A stretch of DNA of 64,000 nucleotides from JAIBCC01 sp963763855 (GCA_963763855.1 CAVXPU010000005.1:1488001-1552000); one strand, 5' to 3'; counted from the stretch's first letter, positions 7,847-17,566 are shown. Notes: generated by a model from the sequence alone, not told the origin. Made by a program: numbers and translations.

Positions 7847-8383
7847 ATGTCAGAAGAAAAAATCGTCACAATTTTCGGCGGATCAAAATGCCAGGAAGGC
7901 TTTCCCGAATATGAGCAAGCCCGGCAAATTGGGCAAATTCTTGCTGAAAAAGGTTATACAATTTGTACTGGCGGCTATCTCGGCGTGATGGAAGCCGCGT
8001 CGCGTGGTGCGAGAGAAAAAGGGGGAAGGGTTCTTGGAATTGTGATGAATCAATTCAAAGCTGAACCAAACCGATTTTTAACAGACAAAGTTGCAACAAA
8101 TCATTTCTATGATCGCTTGCAGGGGCTAATTCAACGATCCGTTGGCTTTATCGCTCTAAAGGGCGGAATGGGAACTGTCACGGAAATCTCTCTGGTTTGG
8201 AATAAATTGATGACGGGTGTGATAGAAAAACGTCCGTTGGTATTGGTTGGAGACTGCTGGAAGCCGGTTGTAAAAGCTTGGGAAGAAAATTTAGTTGTCA
8301 GCCAAACAGAAATTTCGCTCTTAAATTTTGTAGAAAATGCCGAAGATGCTTGCCGTATTATCGTAAATCAGACTGCAAAGTAA
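7847..8383 (+). CDS. LOG/TIGR00725-type Rossmann-fold protein
   Basis: The 178-residue protein shows an N-terminal TIFGGSKC, a central CTGGYLGVMEAASRGAREKGG and the nucleotide-binding KGGMGTVTEIS, the PGGxGT-like signature of the SLOG/LOG superfamily. Relatives include cytokinin-releasing phosphoribohydrolases and proteins misnamed as lysine decarboxylases; the true substrate here cannot be told. It follows the beta subunit gene by 10 nt, so it is probably in the same transcript. Confidence 0.75.
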   Translation: MSEEKIVTIFGGSKCQEGFPEYEQARQIGQILAEKGYTICTGGYLGVMEAASRGAREKGGRVLGIVMNQFKAEPNRFLTDKVATNHFYDRLQGLIQRSVGFIALKGGMGTVTEISLVWNKLMTGVIEKRPLVLVGDCWKPVVKAWEENLVVSQTEISLLNFVENAEDACRIIVNQTAK

Positions 8384-8453
8384 CCTTCTAAATTGTCTAA
8401 ATTATTGATAATACAAAACTTAATGCTCCCCCGTTAGACGTGGAAAATAATTA

Positions 8454-10250
8454 GTGACAGTCAATAAAAGTAAAACTGTGATTGAGCAACAGATTAAAGC
8501 TCGTAGTGTTTCGCGGGGAATTGCTATCGGCAAAGTAGTTTCACTTTACGGCAAAAAGCGTCAGTTTTATCGAATTACGTTAAAAGAAACTCAATTGGAT
8601 CGGGAAATCCGAAGATTCAGAGCCGCTGTCAGACTCGCACGCCGCCAACTCAAAAAATTCAGTCATCAAACGCATAATTCAGCCAGCGAAATTCAGGCGA
8701 ACATATTTGAAGCACATCTCTTAATTTTAGAAGACGCGGGTTTGCATCAAAAAATCGAAACAACAATTCTCGAACAAAAAGTTAATGCCGAATGGGCTGT
8801 TAAATTCGTGACAGATCGATACTTAGCGATTTATAAAGACATTCGGGATGAATATTTACGCGAACGCCGGATTGATCTGCAAGATATTACAGAGCGGCTT
8901 TTGAGTGCTTTGGGCGGCGGCGAAAAAACATCTTACCGGTTAGATAAGCACTCGATTATTGTTGCATCGGAAGTGAATCCTTCGACGCTCGTTGAACTTT
9001 CGAAAAGTAATCCGCAAGCAATAATTGCCGAAAGCGGCGGCTGGACTTCGCACACTTTTATTCTCGCACGCGAACTTGGAATTCCAGCCGTTACCGGTAT
9101 TAAAGGAGTTTTGCGTCGCATAAAAACGGGCGATGAAGTAATCGTAGATGGTTATGGCGGACAGGTTTTTGTTAATCCTTCAAGCGAAACAATAAAGCGT
9201 TTTCAAAAGGAGGCTGAAAGATTTCAGCACCCGCAAACCGAACAATTAGAAGCAGTTAAGGGAAAACTTAAAACTTTGGACGGGCGATACATAACGATTC
9301 GAACCAATCTTGATATCCCCGAAGGTTACGCCAAGGCGAAACGCTTTGGAGCCGAGGGAATCGGTCTGTTTCGCTCCGAATTTCTTTTCAATCAAAACAA
9401 AAGTTTGCCCTCGGAAAAACAGCAATTTGAAGCTTATCGAAAGATAGCGGCGGTCGTGAATGAAGACGGAGTTAGAATTCGCACATTCGACATCAGCCTC
9501 GAACATTTGAATGATGAAACGAGCCAGCAGGAAAAAAATCCTGCGTTGGGATTGCGGGCGATTCGCCTCAGTATTTCGCACGACAATTTTTTTCGCACCC
9601 AGCTACGGTCGCTGTTACGTGCTTCTTTTGAACAAAAATTGGACATTCTTTTCCCAATGATTTCGGATATTTCAGAAATCGTCAGGGCAAAAGAGATTTT
9701 GGAAGAAGAAAAAGCAAAGCTCGAAAAACGCAAGATAAAATTTGGAAATCCAAAAGTTGGAGTGATGATAGAGGTTCCGGCGGCGGTTTTGATGATTGAG
9801 GAAATCTGCCAGGAAGTTGATTTTTTGAGCGTCGGAACAAATGATTTAGTCCAATATTTACTTGGGGTTGACCGCGATAATGAATTGGTCGCTGATTGGT
9901 TTCGCACGCTTCATCCTTCGGTTTTGCGTTCTATAAAAAAAATTGTCGAAGCCTCCGAAAAATATGATGTTCCGGCGATTATTTGCGGCGAAATGGCTGG
10001 ATCGCCGGTTTATGCACCGATTTTAATTGGTTTGGGCGTTAGGGAATTGAGTATGAATGTAAATTCTCTGCCACGAGTCCGTCAGGTAATCTCGCACATC
10101 GCCTACGAAGAAGCACAGGCAATCGTCAAAGAAATCGAAGCCTGCCGAACGGCTGATGAAGTAGAAAAACTCGTCAAAGAATCGTTAAGCCAAAAATGGA
10201 CTCATCTTTTTTCAAACGATAATTTTGCTGCTTCAAAGGCGAAAGCTTAA
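8454..10250 (+). CDS. ptsI: Phosphoenolpyruvate-protein phosphotransferase (PTS enzyme I)
   Basis: The 598-residue protein has the length and order of enzyme I. The phosphorylated histidine is H200 in GGWTSHTFILARE. The PEP-binding domain keeps GIGLFRSEFLF, IRTFD, MIEVPAA, GTNDLVQYLLGVDR and the catalytic Cys in ICGEMAGSP. One loop differs: the GGDK that normally follows IRTxDI is SLEH here. Enzyme I transfers phosphate from PEP to HPr. No HPr, EIIA or sugar permease gene is near, so it may serve a regulatory PTS. The start is GTG at 8454. Confidence 0.88.
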   Translation: MTVNKSKTVIEQQIKARSVSRGIAIGKVVSLYGKKRQFYRITLKETQLDREIRRFRAAVRLARRQLKKFSHQTHNSASEIQANIFEAHLLILEDAGLHQKIETTILEQKVNAEWAVKFVTDRYLAIYKDIRDEYLRERRIDLQDITERLLSALGGGEKTSYRLDKHSIIVASEVNPSTLVELSKSNPQAIIAESGGWTSHTFILARELGIPAVTGIKGVLRRIKTGDEVIVDGYGGQVFVNPSSETIKRFQKEAERFQHPQTEQLEAVKGKLKTLDGRYITIRTNLDIPEGYAKAKRFGAEGIGLFRSEFLFNQNKSLPSEKQQFEAYRKIAAVVNEDGVRIRTFDISLEHLNDETSQQEKNPALGLRAIRLSISHDNFFRTQLRSLLRASFEQKLDILFPMISDISEIVRAKEILEEEKAKLEKRKIKFGNPKVGVMIEVPAAVLMIEEICQEVDFLSVGTNDLVQYLLGVDRDNELVADWFRTLHPSVLRSIKKIVEASEKYDVPAIICGEMAGSPVYAPILIGLGVRELSMNVNSLPRVRQVISHIAYEEAQAIVKEIEACRTADEVEKLVKESLSQKWTHLFSNDNFAASKAKA

Positions 10251-10278
10251 GACGTTTCTTTCGTGAAGTTTTCGATGA

Positions 10279-11544
10279 TTATTCGTACCTTAAACATTCA
10301 ATCGGGTCTAATTTGGCGGCTTTCCGAGCAGGTAAAACTCCGAAAATTAGTCCTACGCCAATTGAAACCGTTAAACCTGTAATAACTGCCCAAGCAGGAA
10401 TTTGTGCTGGAATTGATGGAACAAACCATATAATTAATTGACTAATTCCAACTGCTAAAGTTACGCCGATTATTCCACCCATAAACGTCAGAGTCATCGC
10501 TTCAAGCAAGAATTGCAAAACGATCGCACCTTTTGTTGCTCCGATTGCTTTGCGGATTCCAATTTCTTTGGTTCTTTCGGTGACTGAAACGAGCATAATA
10601 TTCATTACGCCAATTCCACCTACAAGCAATCCTAAACACGAAATTGCAATCGCGATAAGTCCAACTGCTGCCGTAATTCCGTCAAATTGAGCAATAAAAC
10701 TATTAGCCGTTTTTACGTCAAAATTATTAGGTTCGCTAAATGCTACTCCTCTTTGCAAACGCAAAATCGTTTCTACCTCGCTTACCGCTTCATTTAATTG
10801 TCCTTTTTTAGCTTGGATAATATGCAAAACTGCATCCCGCGTTGGAGCAACTTTTCGAGCAGTTCTGAAAGGCAAAAATATCTTGCGGTCTTCTTCATTT
10901 TCGCCAAAGAAACCGGCTTTTCTTTTTTCCAAAACACCAATGATCTCCCAAGTCGTTCCATTCATTCTAATTACTTTACCAACTGCATCGTCAGGATTAT
11001 CGGGGAAAAGTGCATCGCGTGCGTCAACGCCTATCACCAAAACATTTCGCCGCTGAAAATTGTCCATTTCAGAGATAAATCTGCCTTGACTCAGGGTTAC
11101 ATTGGTTATTGCTTGGTGATTTGGAGTAACTCCATCAGTTAAAGCCCAACGATAATTTCGTCCTTCGTAAATCATGTTGTCGTCAAATCCGGTTCCCCAA
11201 GAACCAATATTGATCGCAACTGTGGCAACATCTTCGACGGCGGATGACTGCCGCATAATCGCTTCTGCATCAGCATCTGTCAGTGGTTTACGATTTCTTT
11301 CGGCACGATCTGGCGGACCAAATCCGGTTGTCAGATGAAAAGCGTAAATATTATTTGAGCCGTAATCTTCCACGATACCAACAATTGATTGACGCAAACC
11401 CGTTAAAATAGATGCAACGACAATCGCGGTCATTACTCCGACAACAATTCCCAAAATCGTCAAAAACGAGCGAAATTTATTTGTCTGGATGCTATCCAAA
11501 GCCATTTTTAAAACTTCTGCGGGTAATGATGTCGAGTATTTCAT
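10279..11544 (-). CDS. MacB/FtsX-type ABC transporter permease
   Basis: This 421-residue protein has the MacB layout: one N-terminal membrane helix (about residues 24-50), a large periplasmic domain, and three C-terminal helices starting around residue 300 and holding VSVTERTKEIGIRKAIGA. The tail ends with the usual PARKAAKLDPIECLRYE. It should pair with an ATPase to drive lipoprotein or peptide movement across the envelope by mechanotransmission. No ATPase gene is in the neighbourhood. It follows a paralog on the same strand by only 6 nt, so the two are one operon and may form a heterodimer. Confidence 0.85.
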   Translation of the reverse strand: MKYSTSLPAEVLKMALDSIQTNKFRSFLTILGIVVGVMTAIVVASILTGLRQSIVGIVEDYGSNNIYAFHLTTGFGPPDRAERNRKPLTDADAEAIMRQSSAVEDVATVAINIGSWGTGFDDNMIYEGRNYRWALTDGVTPNHQAITNVTLSQGRFISEMDNFQRRNVLVIGVDARDALFPDNPDDAVGKVIRMNGTTWEIIGVLEKRKAGFFGENEEDRKIFLPFRTARKVAPTRDAVLHIIQAKKGQLNEAVSEVETILRLQRGVAFSEPNNFDVKTANSFIAQFDGITAAVGLIAIAISCLGLLVGGIGVMNIMLVSVTERTKEIGIRKAIGATKGAIVLQFLLEAMTLTFMGGIIGVTLAVGISQLIIWFVPSIPAQIPAWAVITGLTVSIGVGLIFGVLPARKAAKLDPIECLRYE

Positions 11545-11550
11545 AAATTT

Positions 11551-12798
11551 CTAGTTTTTGGTCAATGCGATAATCGGGTCTAATCTTGCCGCTTTCCAAG
11601 CCGGATAAAGTCCTGCGATAACGCCGATAATGCTTGAAACTCCAACTGATAAAATCACATAGACAATAGTGATCGTCATCGTAACTCCCGCAAATATTGT
11701 GATAGCAAGGGTTACAAGCCAAGACACAAACAAGCCGATCAATCCGCCAACTACACAAAGCAATGCTGATTCGATCAAAAATTGTAGAAGTATCTGTTTT
11801 CGGGTCGCTCCTAGAGCTTTTCTCAAACCAACCTCAAAAGTTCTTTCTGTAACGGAAACGAGCATAATATTCATCACAACAATTCCGCCAACGATTAGCG
11901 TAATCAATGTAATCGGAATAACCACAACCGCAATTGCATTGGTAAATTGGTCAATTTGGCTGCCGAGTTCTTTGGTGTTTACGAGTCCAAAATTATCTTC
12001 TTCTACGCCTGACAAGCCGCGTTTGTTGCGTAATAGTAGTCTGGCTTCTTCAATAGCAGTATCAAATTGTTCGGGTGATGTGGCTTTTCCGTGGATTGAG
12101 ATGCCATTATCTCCGACGGAAAATATTTGGCGATGGAGTGTGACTGGAATATAAATCGCCCGATTAAATGAACTCCCCGGAAGTTGTCCGCGTTTGTCTT
12201 CCAAGCCAATAATCTGCAACGGAATTCCACGGACTTTAATGGTTTTTCCAATCGGTGAAACATCTTTGAAATATTTTTCCCTTACATCATCAGCAATTAC
12301 GCAGATTTTTGCCGAGCGTCCAACTTCTTCATCGGTAAAAAAACGTCCTTCGATAATCGTTTTATCTTCGATTTCAAGAAAGCTTGCCGTTACGCCATTA
12401 ACCGTCACGGAAGGCATTTCTTCTCCATTTTCATTCAGGTCAACACCACCATTTAACTGAGCTCCGACAACTGCACAGCTTTTACAATTATCCCGTAAAT
12501 ATTCGTATTCATCCCAAGTTGGCTTTTTGTTTCGCCGATTTGCACGCTCGAAAGCATCGTCTTCCATTCTCCCCGAAAACGCCATCCGGGCGATCATAAA
12601 GTGATTTGTACCAAGTACTTTAGAGATTTGAGTTGTGATATATGAATTCAAACCGCTGATCGAAGCACCTACAACTACAACTGACGCAACGCCAATTATG
12701 ATTCCAATGAGAGTTAAAAATGCCCTGAGTTTATGCTCCAAAATGGACTGCAAGGCAATCCGGAAGGCATCTTTATAGAAAGAGAAAGTTCGTTGCAT
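11551..12798 (-). CDS. MacB/FtsX-type ABC transporter permease (paralog)
   Basis: The 415-residue protein mirrors its downstream neighbour: an N-terminal helix (GIIIGVASVVVVGA), a periplasmic domain, and three C-terminal helices with VSVTERTFEVGLRKALGA and the ending YPAWKAARLDPIIAL. Residues differ enough that the pair is an old duplication. It is the first gene of a two-gene minus-strand operon and is divergent from sucD, sharing an upstream region of about 180 bp. Confidence 0.85.
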   Translation of the reverse strand: MQRTFSFYKDAFRIALQSILEHKLRAFLTLIGIIIGVASVVVVGASISGLNSYITTQISKVLGTNHFMIARMAFSGRMEDDAFERANRRNKKPTWDEYEYLRDNCKSCAVVGAQLNGGVDLNENGEEMPSVTVNGVTASFLEIEDKTIIEGRFFTDEEVGRSAKICVIADDVREKYFKDVSPIGKTIKVRGIPLQIIGLEDKRGQLPGSSFNRAIYIPVTLHRQIFSVGDNGISIHGKATSPEQFDTAIEEARLLLRNKRGLSGVEEDNFGLVNTKELGSQIDQFTNAIAVVVIPITLITLIVGGIVVMNIMLVSVTERTFEVGLRKALGATRKQILLQFLIESALLCVVGGLIGLFVSWLVTLAITIFAGVTMTITIVYVILSVGVSSIIGVIAGLYPAWKAARLDPIIALTKN

Positions 12799-12975
12799 AA
12801 AATGATAAAATATCAGATTTTCGGATGAATATGCTTGATAGCAAAGTTATTAGTGATTACGGTTAGTTATGTAAAAAAGTTCGCAAAAACTCAGTTTCGG
12901 GAAAAAAGATTCATCGTGTTATACTTTTCAGGCAATAATTCACAAACTTTTTTAGTAAATTTACAGGAGCAAATC

Positions 12976-13857
12976 TTGAGCATTTTAGTTAATAAAAATA
13001 CACGTCTTATCGTGCAAGGCATCACAGGCAAAGAAGGTACTTTTCACACATTACAGATGGTCGATTACGGTACGAATATCGTTGGCGGAGTAACACCCGG
13101 AAAGGGCGGAACTACCCATGAAAAAATTGCCGTTTTCAATACAGTTGCCGATGCAGTTAAGGAAACAGGTGCAAACGCTTCGGTAATTTACGTTCCGCCG
13201 GCTTTTGCCGCAGATGCGATCATGGAAGCCGCTGATTCGGGAATTCCATTGGTTGTTTGCATTACGGAAGGAATTCCGGTTGCTGATATGGTAAAAGTCA
13301 GAGAATATTTGAGTAGCCGGAATACCCGCGTGATTGGTCCTAATTGTCCCGGAATTATTACACCGGACGAATGTAAAATCGGCATCATGCCGGGTCATAT
13401 TCACAAAAAGGGAAGCATCGGAATTGTTTCGCGAAGCGGAACGCTAACCTACGAAGCCGTTGGTCAAACCGGAGCGATCGGACTCGGACAATCAACCGCT
13501 ATCGGCATCGGCGGCGATCCAATCATCGGTACAAACCACACAGATGCCTTGAAATTATTCGCGGAAGATGATGAAACGGAAGGAATTATCTTGATTGGCG
13601 AAATCGGCGGAAGTGCTGAAGAAGACGCAGCAGCTTGGGCATTTGAAAGCGGATTATCGAAACGTAAACCAATCGTTGCGTTCATCGCCGGACAAACCGC
13701 ACCTCCCGGACGTAGAATGGGACACGCCGGAGCAATCATCTCAGGCGGCAAGGGAACTGCGGAAGAAAAAATGAAAGCTCTTTCAGCAGCGGGAATTCAT
13801 GTTGTGAAATCACCGGCGGATATTGGAGTTACGATGAAAGCCGTCTTAGGAAAATAA
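12976..13857 (+). CDS. sucD: Succinyl-CoA ligase (ADP/GDP-forming) subunit alpha
   Basis: Starting at TTG 12976, preceded by AGGAG at 12965-12969, the protein has 293 residues and begins MSILVNKNTRLIVQGITGKEG, as SucD proteins do. A longer frame exists upstream but has no family match. Conserved features are the CoA-binding PGKGG, GPNCPGI, and the phosphohistidine near 250 in GHAGAI. It makes succinyl phosphate and succinyl-CoA with SucC in the TCA cycle. The beta gene sucC, normally just upstream, is absent; minus-strand permease genes are there instead. A TATACT at 12920-12925 could be a -10 box, though no good -35 is seen. Confidence 0.9.
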   Translation: MSILVNKNTRLIVQGITGKEGTFHTLQMVDYGTNIVGGVTPGKGGTTHEKIAVFNTVADAVKETGANASVIYVPPAFAADAIMEAADSGIPLVVCITEGIPVADMVKVREYLSSRNTRVIGPNCPGIITPDECKIGIMPGHIHKKGSIGIVSRSGTLTYEAVGQTGAIGLGQSTAIGIGGDPIIGTNHTDALKLFAEDDETEGIILIGEIGGSAEEDAAAWAFESGLSKRKPIVAFIAGQTAPPGRRMGHAGAIISGGKGTAEEKMKALSAAGIHVVKSPADIGVTMKAVLGK

Positions 13858-14258
13858 AATTGCAAATAGCCTTTCCTTAATTTTGAGAAGGTAAATAAAT
13901 ATGGCGTATTTGAAATCGTGACTTTCTAAATCCCGATTTTTAATTTAGGCAAATCAATTTCGACTAAAATCGTTCAAGCGACTTTTCGCTAAAGGACGAT
14001 TTTAGTAGCTTACTTAACACTTTCTGCCGTAATATTTTCCGAAACAACCTGTTTTTTTGATTCTTTGAAACTGATTCCGAAGGAATGGCGAATTCATACG
14101 TATAGCTTTAAAAAAGTTTCCAAAAATATAAAAAGATGAGTAAACAGACAAAATTGTATTGTCCAATTAGTTATAAACAGAAGTAGGAGAATTGAAAACT
14201 ATTTTTGTAATTAACGTTAACTTATATTTGTAAATTACTTACAATAATAAAAATAATT
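13858..14258. other. Intergenic region with an 11-bp inverted repeat
   Basis: No coding frame with family-like content is visible in these 401 bases. ACTAAAATCGT at 13963-13973 and ACGATTTTAGT at 13996-14006 are perfect inverted copies, with a smaller AGCG/CGCT pair inside, so the RNA could fold into a two-part hairpin. No T-run follows, so it is not a classical terminator. Confidence 0.5.
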
Positions 14259-17063
14259 ATGAAAAAGAAAGTTGTATTGTTTTTACTATTAGTGATTAGC
14301 CTCACAGCAAATCTGCTTGCTCAGGTTAATCTTGATGCTCCCATTCCAAATGATCCAAACGTCAAAATCGGTAAGCTTTCAAACGGAATGACTTATTATT
14401 TGCGTAAAAATACCAAGCCTGAAAAGAAAGTTGAGCTGAGATTAGCTATTAATGCAGGTTCGATTTTAGAACGTAATGACCAACAAGGTTACGCTCATTT
14501 CCTTGAGCATATGGCGTTTAATGGAACCAAGAATTTCAAGAAAAACGAACTCGTTTCATTTTTACAGTCCATAGGAATTAGTTTTGGGGCGGATTTGAAT
14601 GCTTACACGAGTTTTGATGAAACAGTTTATATTTTGCCAATACCCGACGAAAAGCCCGAATTATTAGATACCGGAATTTTGATTTTGAAAGACTGGGCTT
14701 CGGGTCTAACTCTTGACAAAGAAGAAGTAAAAAAAGAACAAGGCGTTGTTTTAGAGGAGCTAAGACTAGGAAAAGGGGCAAGTCAGCGAATTTCAAATAA
14801 GACTTATCCTAAACTTCTTTATGGTTCGCAATACGCCAACAGATTGCCGATTGGAAAGAAAGAGCTGCTGGAAAATGTTAATTACGAAGCACTTGTGGAT
14901 TTCTATGAAGATTGGTATCGTCCTGATTTAATGGCGGTTATTGCTGTCGGAGATTTTGACGTAAATCAATTAGAAGCGAAAATCACAGCAACATTTTCCG
15001 ACATAAAAGCCAAAAGACCAACAAAGCCTAGACCAAAATTTGAAGTTCCCGACCACAAGGAAACATTCGTCGCCATTGAAAATGACAAAGAAGCTACGGG
15101 AACATCTGTTCAGATTGTTTTCAAAAGACCCGAAGAGAAAATTAAAACTCAAAAAGATTTGCGTCAATCTTTGGTTAAAGAATTTTATAATGGAATGTTA
15201 GGAGCGAGATTTGACGAATTACGACAAGCACCAAACCCTCCATTTCAAGTTGCCAGCTCGGGATTTGGCGGTTTTATTCGCGGCAAAAGTGCTTATTCGA
15301 TGTTCGGTATAACCTCCGCTGAAAGGATAAAAGAAACTCTAACCGCTTTATTAAATGAAAATAAGAGAGTAAAAGATTTTGGATTCACCTCGGCGGAATT
15401 AGAAAGACAAAAGCAAAGGTATCTTTCCAATTTGGAAAACAGTTACAAGGAAAGGGATAAAACTCAATCCAATTTTGTGGTTGGGCGATATGTTAGTGGT
15501 TTTCTAAATGACGACATAGTTCCGGGAATCGAATTTTCATATGAATTTGGAAAAGCCGTCGCTCCAACCATTAATTTAGACGAAATTAACGCTCTTTCTA
15601 AAAATGCGGCGACTGACGAAAATCGCGTGATTGTAATTACAGGATTGGATGATCCAAAAGTTCAATATCCAACTGAACAAGAAGTTTTAGGCATCATTAA
15701 ACAATCAGAAACCGCTAAATTAACTGCTTATTCCGAAACAACTTCCACTGAGCCGTTGGTGGCAAATCTGCCGACTACGCCAAAAGTTACTGAAGAGAAG
15801 ACCGACAGCAAATTTGGGATAACTTATTGGACGCTTTCAAATGGTGTCAAGGTAGTTCTCAAACCAACTGATTTCAAAGCTAACGAGATTTCGATGCGAG
15901 GGTTCAGCCCTGGCGGTTATTCTTTGGTTGATGATGAAAAATACAAATCCTCAATCTTTCTTGGACAAGTAATTGGAGAAAGCGGTGTAAAAAATCTTTC
16001 AAAAGTTGAATTGGATAAAATGATGGCAGGTAAGCGAGCAAATGTCACAGTTGGTGTCAGCGATTTGTTTGAAACAATTAACGGAGCAACAACCCCGCAG
16101 GATTTTGAAACAATGCTCCAACTCACTTATTTAAGGTTCACAAATGTTAATTTTGACAAGTCCGTCTTCGATTCGTTTTTGGACAGACAAAAGGGGTTCT
16201 CAAAATTAGTTGCCAACCCTAGTAATTATTTTACCATTGAAACGATAAAAGAATTGGCAAATGGCGACTCGCGATATATTAACTTTTTCGGAGTTGAAGC
16301 AATCGACATCGCAAATTTCGGCAATATCAAAGACATTTACAAAGATAGATTTGCTGATGCTTCGGACTTTACTTTTATTTTTACGGGTAATTTTGACAAC
16401 GAAAAAATTAAACCGTTGATTACTCAATATCTTGGCAATTTGCCAAGTATCAATCGCAAAGAAACCTGGAAACATATCGAATCAAAAGAATTAACCGGTA
16501 AATATGAAAAGGTTTTTTACAAAGGAGTTGATGATAAAAGCTTGGTTCAACTCTTATTTCGAGGTAAAACAGAATTTGATATAACTGAAAACAGGCATTT
16601 ATCCGCTCTTGGTGAACTATTAACCATTAAATTAGTTGAAGTTTTACGAGAGGAAAAAAGCGGTGTTTACGGCGTCGGAGCGGGCGGCTCAATGCAAAAA
16701 ATTCCGATTGGCAGATATTCTTTTTTTATAAATTTTCCGTGCGGACCAGATAATGTCGACTCATTGATTAAGGCGGCTCTGAATGAAGTTCAAAAAATTC
16801 AAAACGGACAGATTGATGATAAAGATATTGCTAAAGTTAAAGAAGCCAGATTGATTAAGGCTAAAGAAAACTTTAAAGAAAATGCATATTGGAGCAGTCT
16901 GATTTACGGCAATTTATCACAGGGAAACGAAATTATTGATTTAGTAGAAACTGAGGCTAGAATAAATTCTATAAACAAAGAAGATATGATAAAAGTGGCT
17001 AAAAAATACTTAAATCTCGATAACAAAATCCAATTTGTTTTAATGCCTGAATCTAAAAAATAA
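14259..17063 (+). CDS. M16-family zinc metallopeptidase (insulinase/PqqL-like), secreted
   Basis: The 934-residue protein starts with a signal peptide (KKKVVLFLLLVISLTANLLAQ) and has two M16 halves. The first half holds the inverted zinc motif HFLEH at residues 80-84 and a downstream EQGVVLEE that supplies the third ligand. The second half (from about 500) is the inactive partner with a typical R/Y region near VLREEKSGVYGVG. Full length for the PqqL-like group is about 930, so it is intact. Such enzymes degrade peptides in the periplasm. It stands alone after a long spacer and is followed by a hairpin. Confidence 0.88.
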   Translation: MKKKVVLFLLLVISLTANLLAQVNLDAPIPNDPNVKIGKLSNGMTYYLRKNTKPEKKVELRLAINAGSILERNDQQGYAHFLEHMAFNGTKNFKKNELVSFLQSIGISFGADLNAYTSFDETVYILPIPDEKPELLDTGILILKDWASGLTLDKEEVKKEQGVVLEELRLGKGASQRISNKTYPKLLYGSQYANRLPIGKKELLENVNYEALVDFYEDWYRPDLMAVIAVGDFDVNQLEAKITATFSDIKAKRPTKPRPKFEVPDHKETFVAIENDKEATGTSVQIVFKRPEEKIKTQKDLRQSLVKEFYNGMLGARFDELRQAPNPPFQVASSGFGGFIRGKSAYSMFGITSAERIKETLTALLNENKRVKDFGFTSAELERQKQRYLSNLENSYKERDKTQSNFVVGRYVSGFLNDDIVPGIEFSYEFGKAVAPTINLDEINALSKNAATDENRVIVITGLDDPKVQYPTEQEVLGIIKQSETAKLTAYSETTSTEPLVANLPTTPKVTEEKTDSKFGITYWTLSNGVKVVLKPTDFKANEISMRGFSPGGYSLVDDEKYKSSIFLGQVIGESGVKNLSKVELDKMMAGKRANVTVGVSDLFETINGATTPQDFETMLQLTYLRFTNVNFDKSVFDSFLDRQKGFSKLVANPSNYFTIETIKELANGDSRYINFFGVEAIDIANFGNIKDIYKDRFADASDFTFIFTGNFDNEKIKPLITQYLGNLPSINRKETWKHIESKELTGKYEKVFYKGVDDKSLVQLLFRGKTEFDITENRHLSALGELLTIKLVEVLREEKSGVYGVGAGGSMQKIPIGRYSFFINFPCGPDNVDSLIKAALNEVQKIQNGQIDDKDIAKVKEARLIKAKENFKENAYWSSLIYGNLSQGNEIIDLVETEARINSINKEDMIKVAKKYLNLDNKIQFVLMPESKK

Positions 17064-17080
17064 TCTATTTACTTTTGCCG

Positions 17081-17131
17081 AAACAAGGAAATGCTAGTTA
17101 AACTTGAATTTAATTAGCTTTCCTTGTTTAA
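17081..17131 (+). terminator. Hairpin between M16 peptidase and thioesterase genes
   Basis: AAACAAGGAA (17081-17090) pairs with TTCCTTGTTT (17120-17129), with an inner GCTA/TAGC pair. It ends 4 nt before the ATG of the next gene. The trailing TTT is short, so it may be a weak terminator or an element acting on the downstream gene. Confidence 0.6.
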
Positions 17132-17134
17132 TTT

Positions 17135-17524
17135 ATGAAGCGGTTTTCACAACAAATTTTAGTTCAAAAGCATCATATTGACGAGCAAAATCACGTTAAT
17201 AATGTTATTTATGTTCAATGGATTCAAGATGTTGCAGTTGCACATTGGGTAAGCGAAGTTAGCCTAAAAGTTCAAGATGAATTGACCTGGTTTTTGCTGC
17301 GTCACGAAATTGACTACAAACAGCAGTCTTTTGAGAACGACGAAATTACGGTTACAACTTGGGTCGGCTCGGCGACAAAAGTTACTTGTAAAAGGTTTAC
17401 TGAGATCAAACGCGGCGAACATTTAATCGTTCAAGCAAAAAGTAATTGGTGTTTGCTTGATGTAAAAACCAGAAAACCAAGTAGGATAAGTGAAGAAATT
17501 AGAGAGTTATTTGAAATGACTTAA
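17135..17524 (+). CDS. Acyl-CoA thioesterase, hotdog fold (4-hydroxybenzoyl-CoA thioesterase family)
   Basis: The 129-residue protein has the family opening: a conserved asparagine/histidine stretch HIDEQNHVNNVIYVQWIQD, where many members have the catalytic Asp (DxxGHVNN). Here the equivalent reads DEQNHVNN. The rest fits a single hotdog domain (EIDYKQQSFENDEITVTTWVG; FTEIKRGEHLIVQAKSNWCLLD). Substrate unknown, probably a short or aromatic acyl-CoA. The start codon lies immediately after a hairpin, leaving no room for a ribosome site downstream of the stem. Confidence 0.8.
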   Translation: MKRFSQQILVQKHHIDEQNHVNNVIYVQWIQDVAVAHWVSEVSLKVQDELTWFLLRHEIDYKQQSFENDEITVTTWVGSATKVTCKRFTEIKRGEHLIVQAKSNWCLLDVKTRKPSRISEEIRELFEMT

Positions 17525-17566
17525 TCATTCAAGATAACAAATATATAGGGGAAAAATAAATTAATA

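Noticed and set aside
9434..9907. 157-codon minus-strand frame inside ptsI
   Set aside because: Ser/Ile/Lys-rich shadow of the enzyme I frame.
12835..12975. N-terminal extension of sucD
   Set aside because: No conservation with SucD; a good AGGAG precedes the TTG at 12976, which gives the usual N-terminus.
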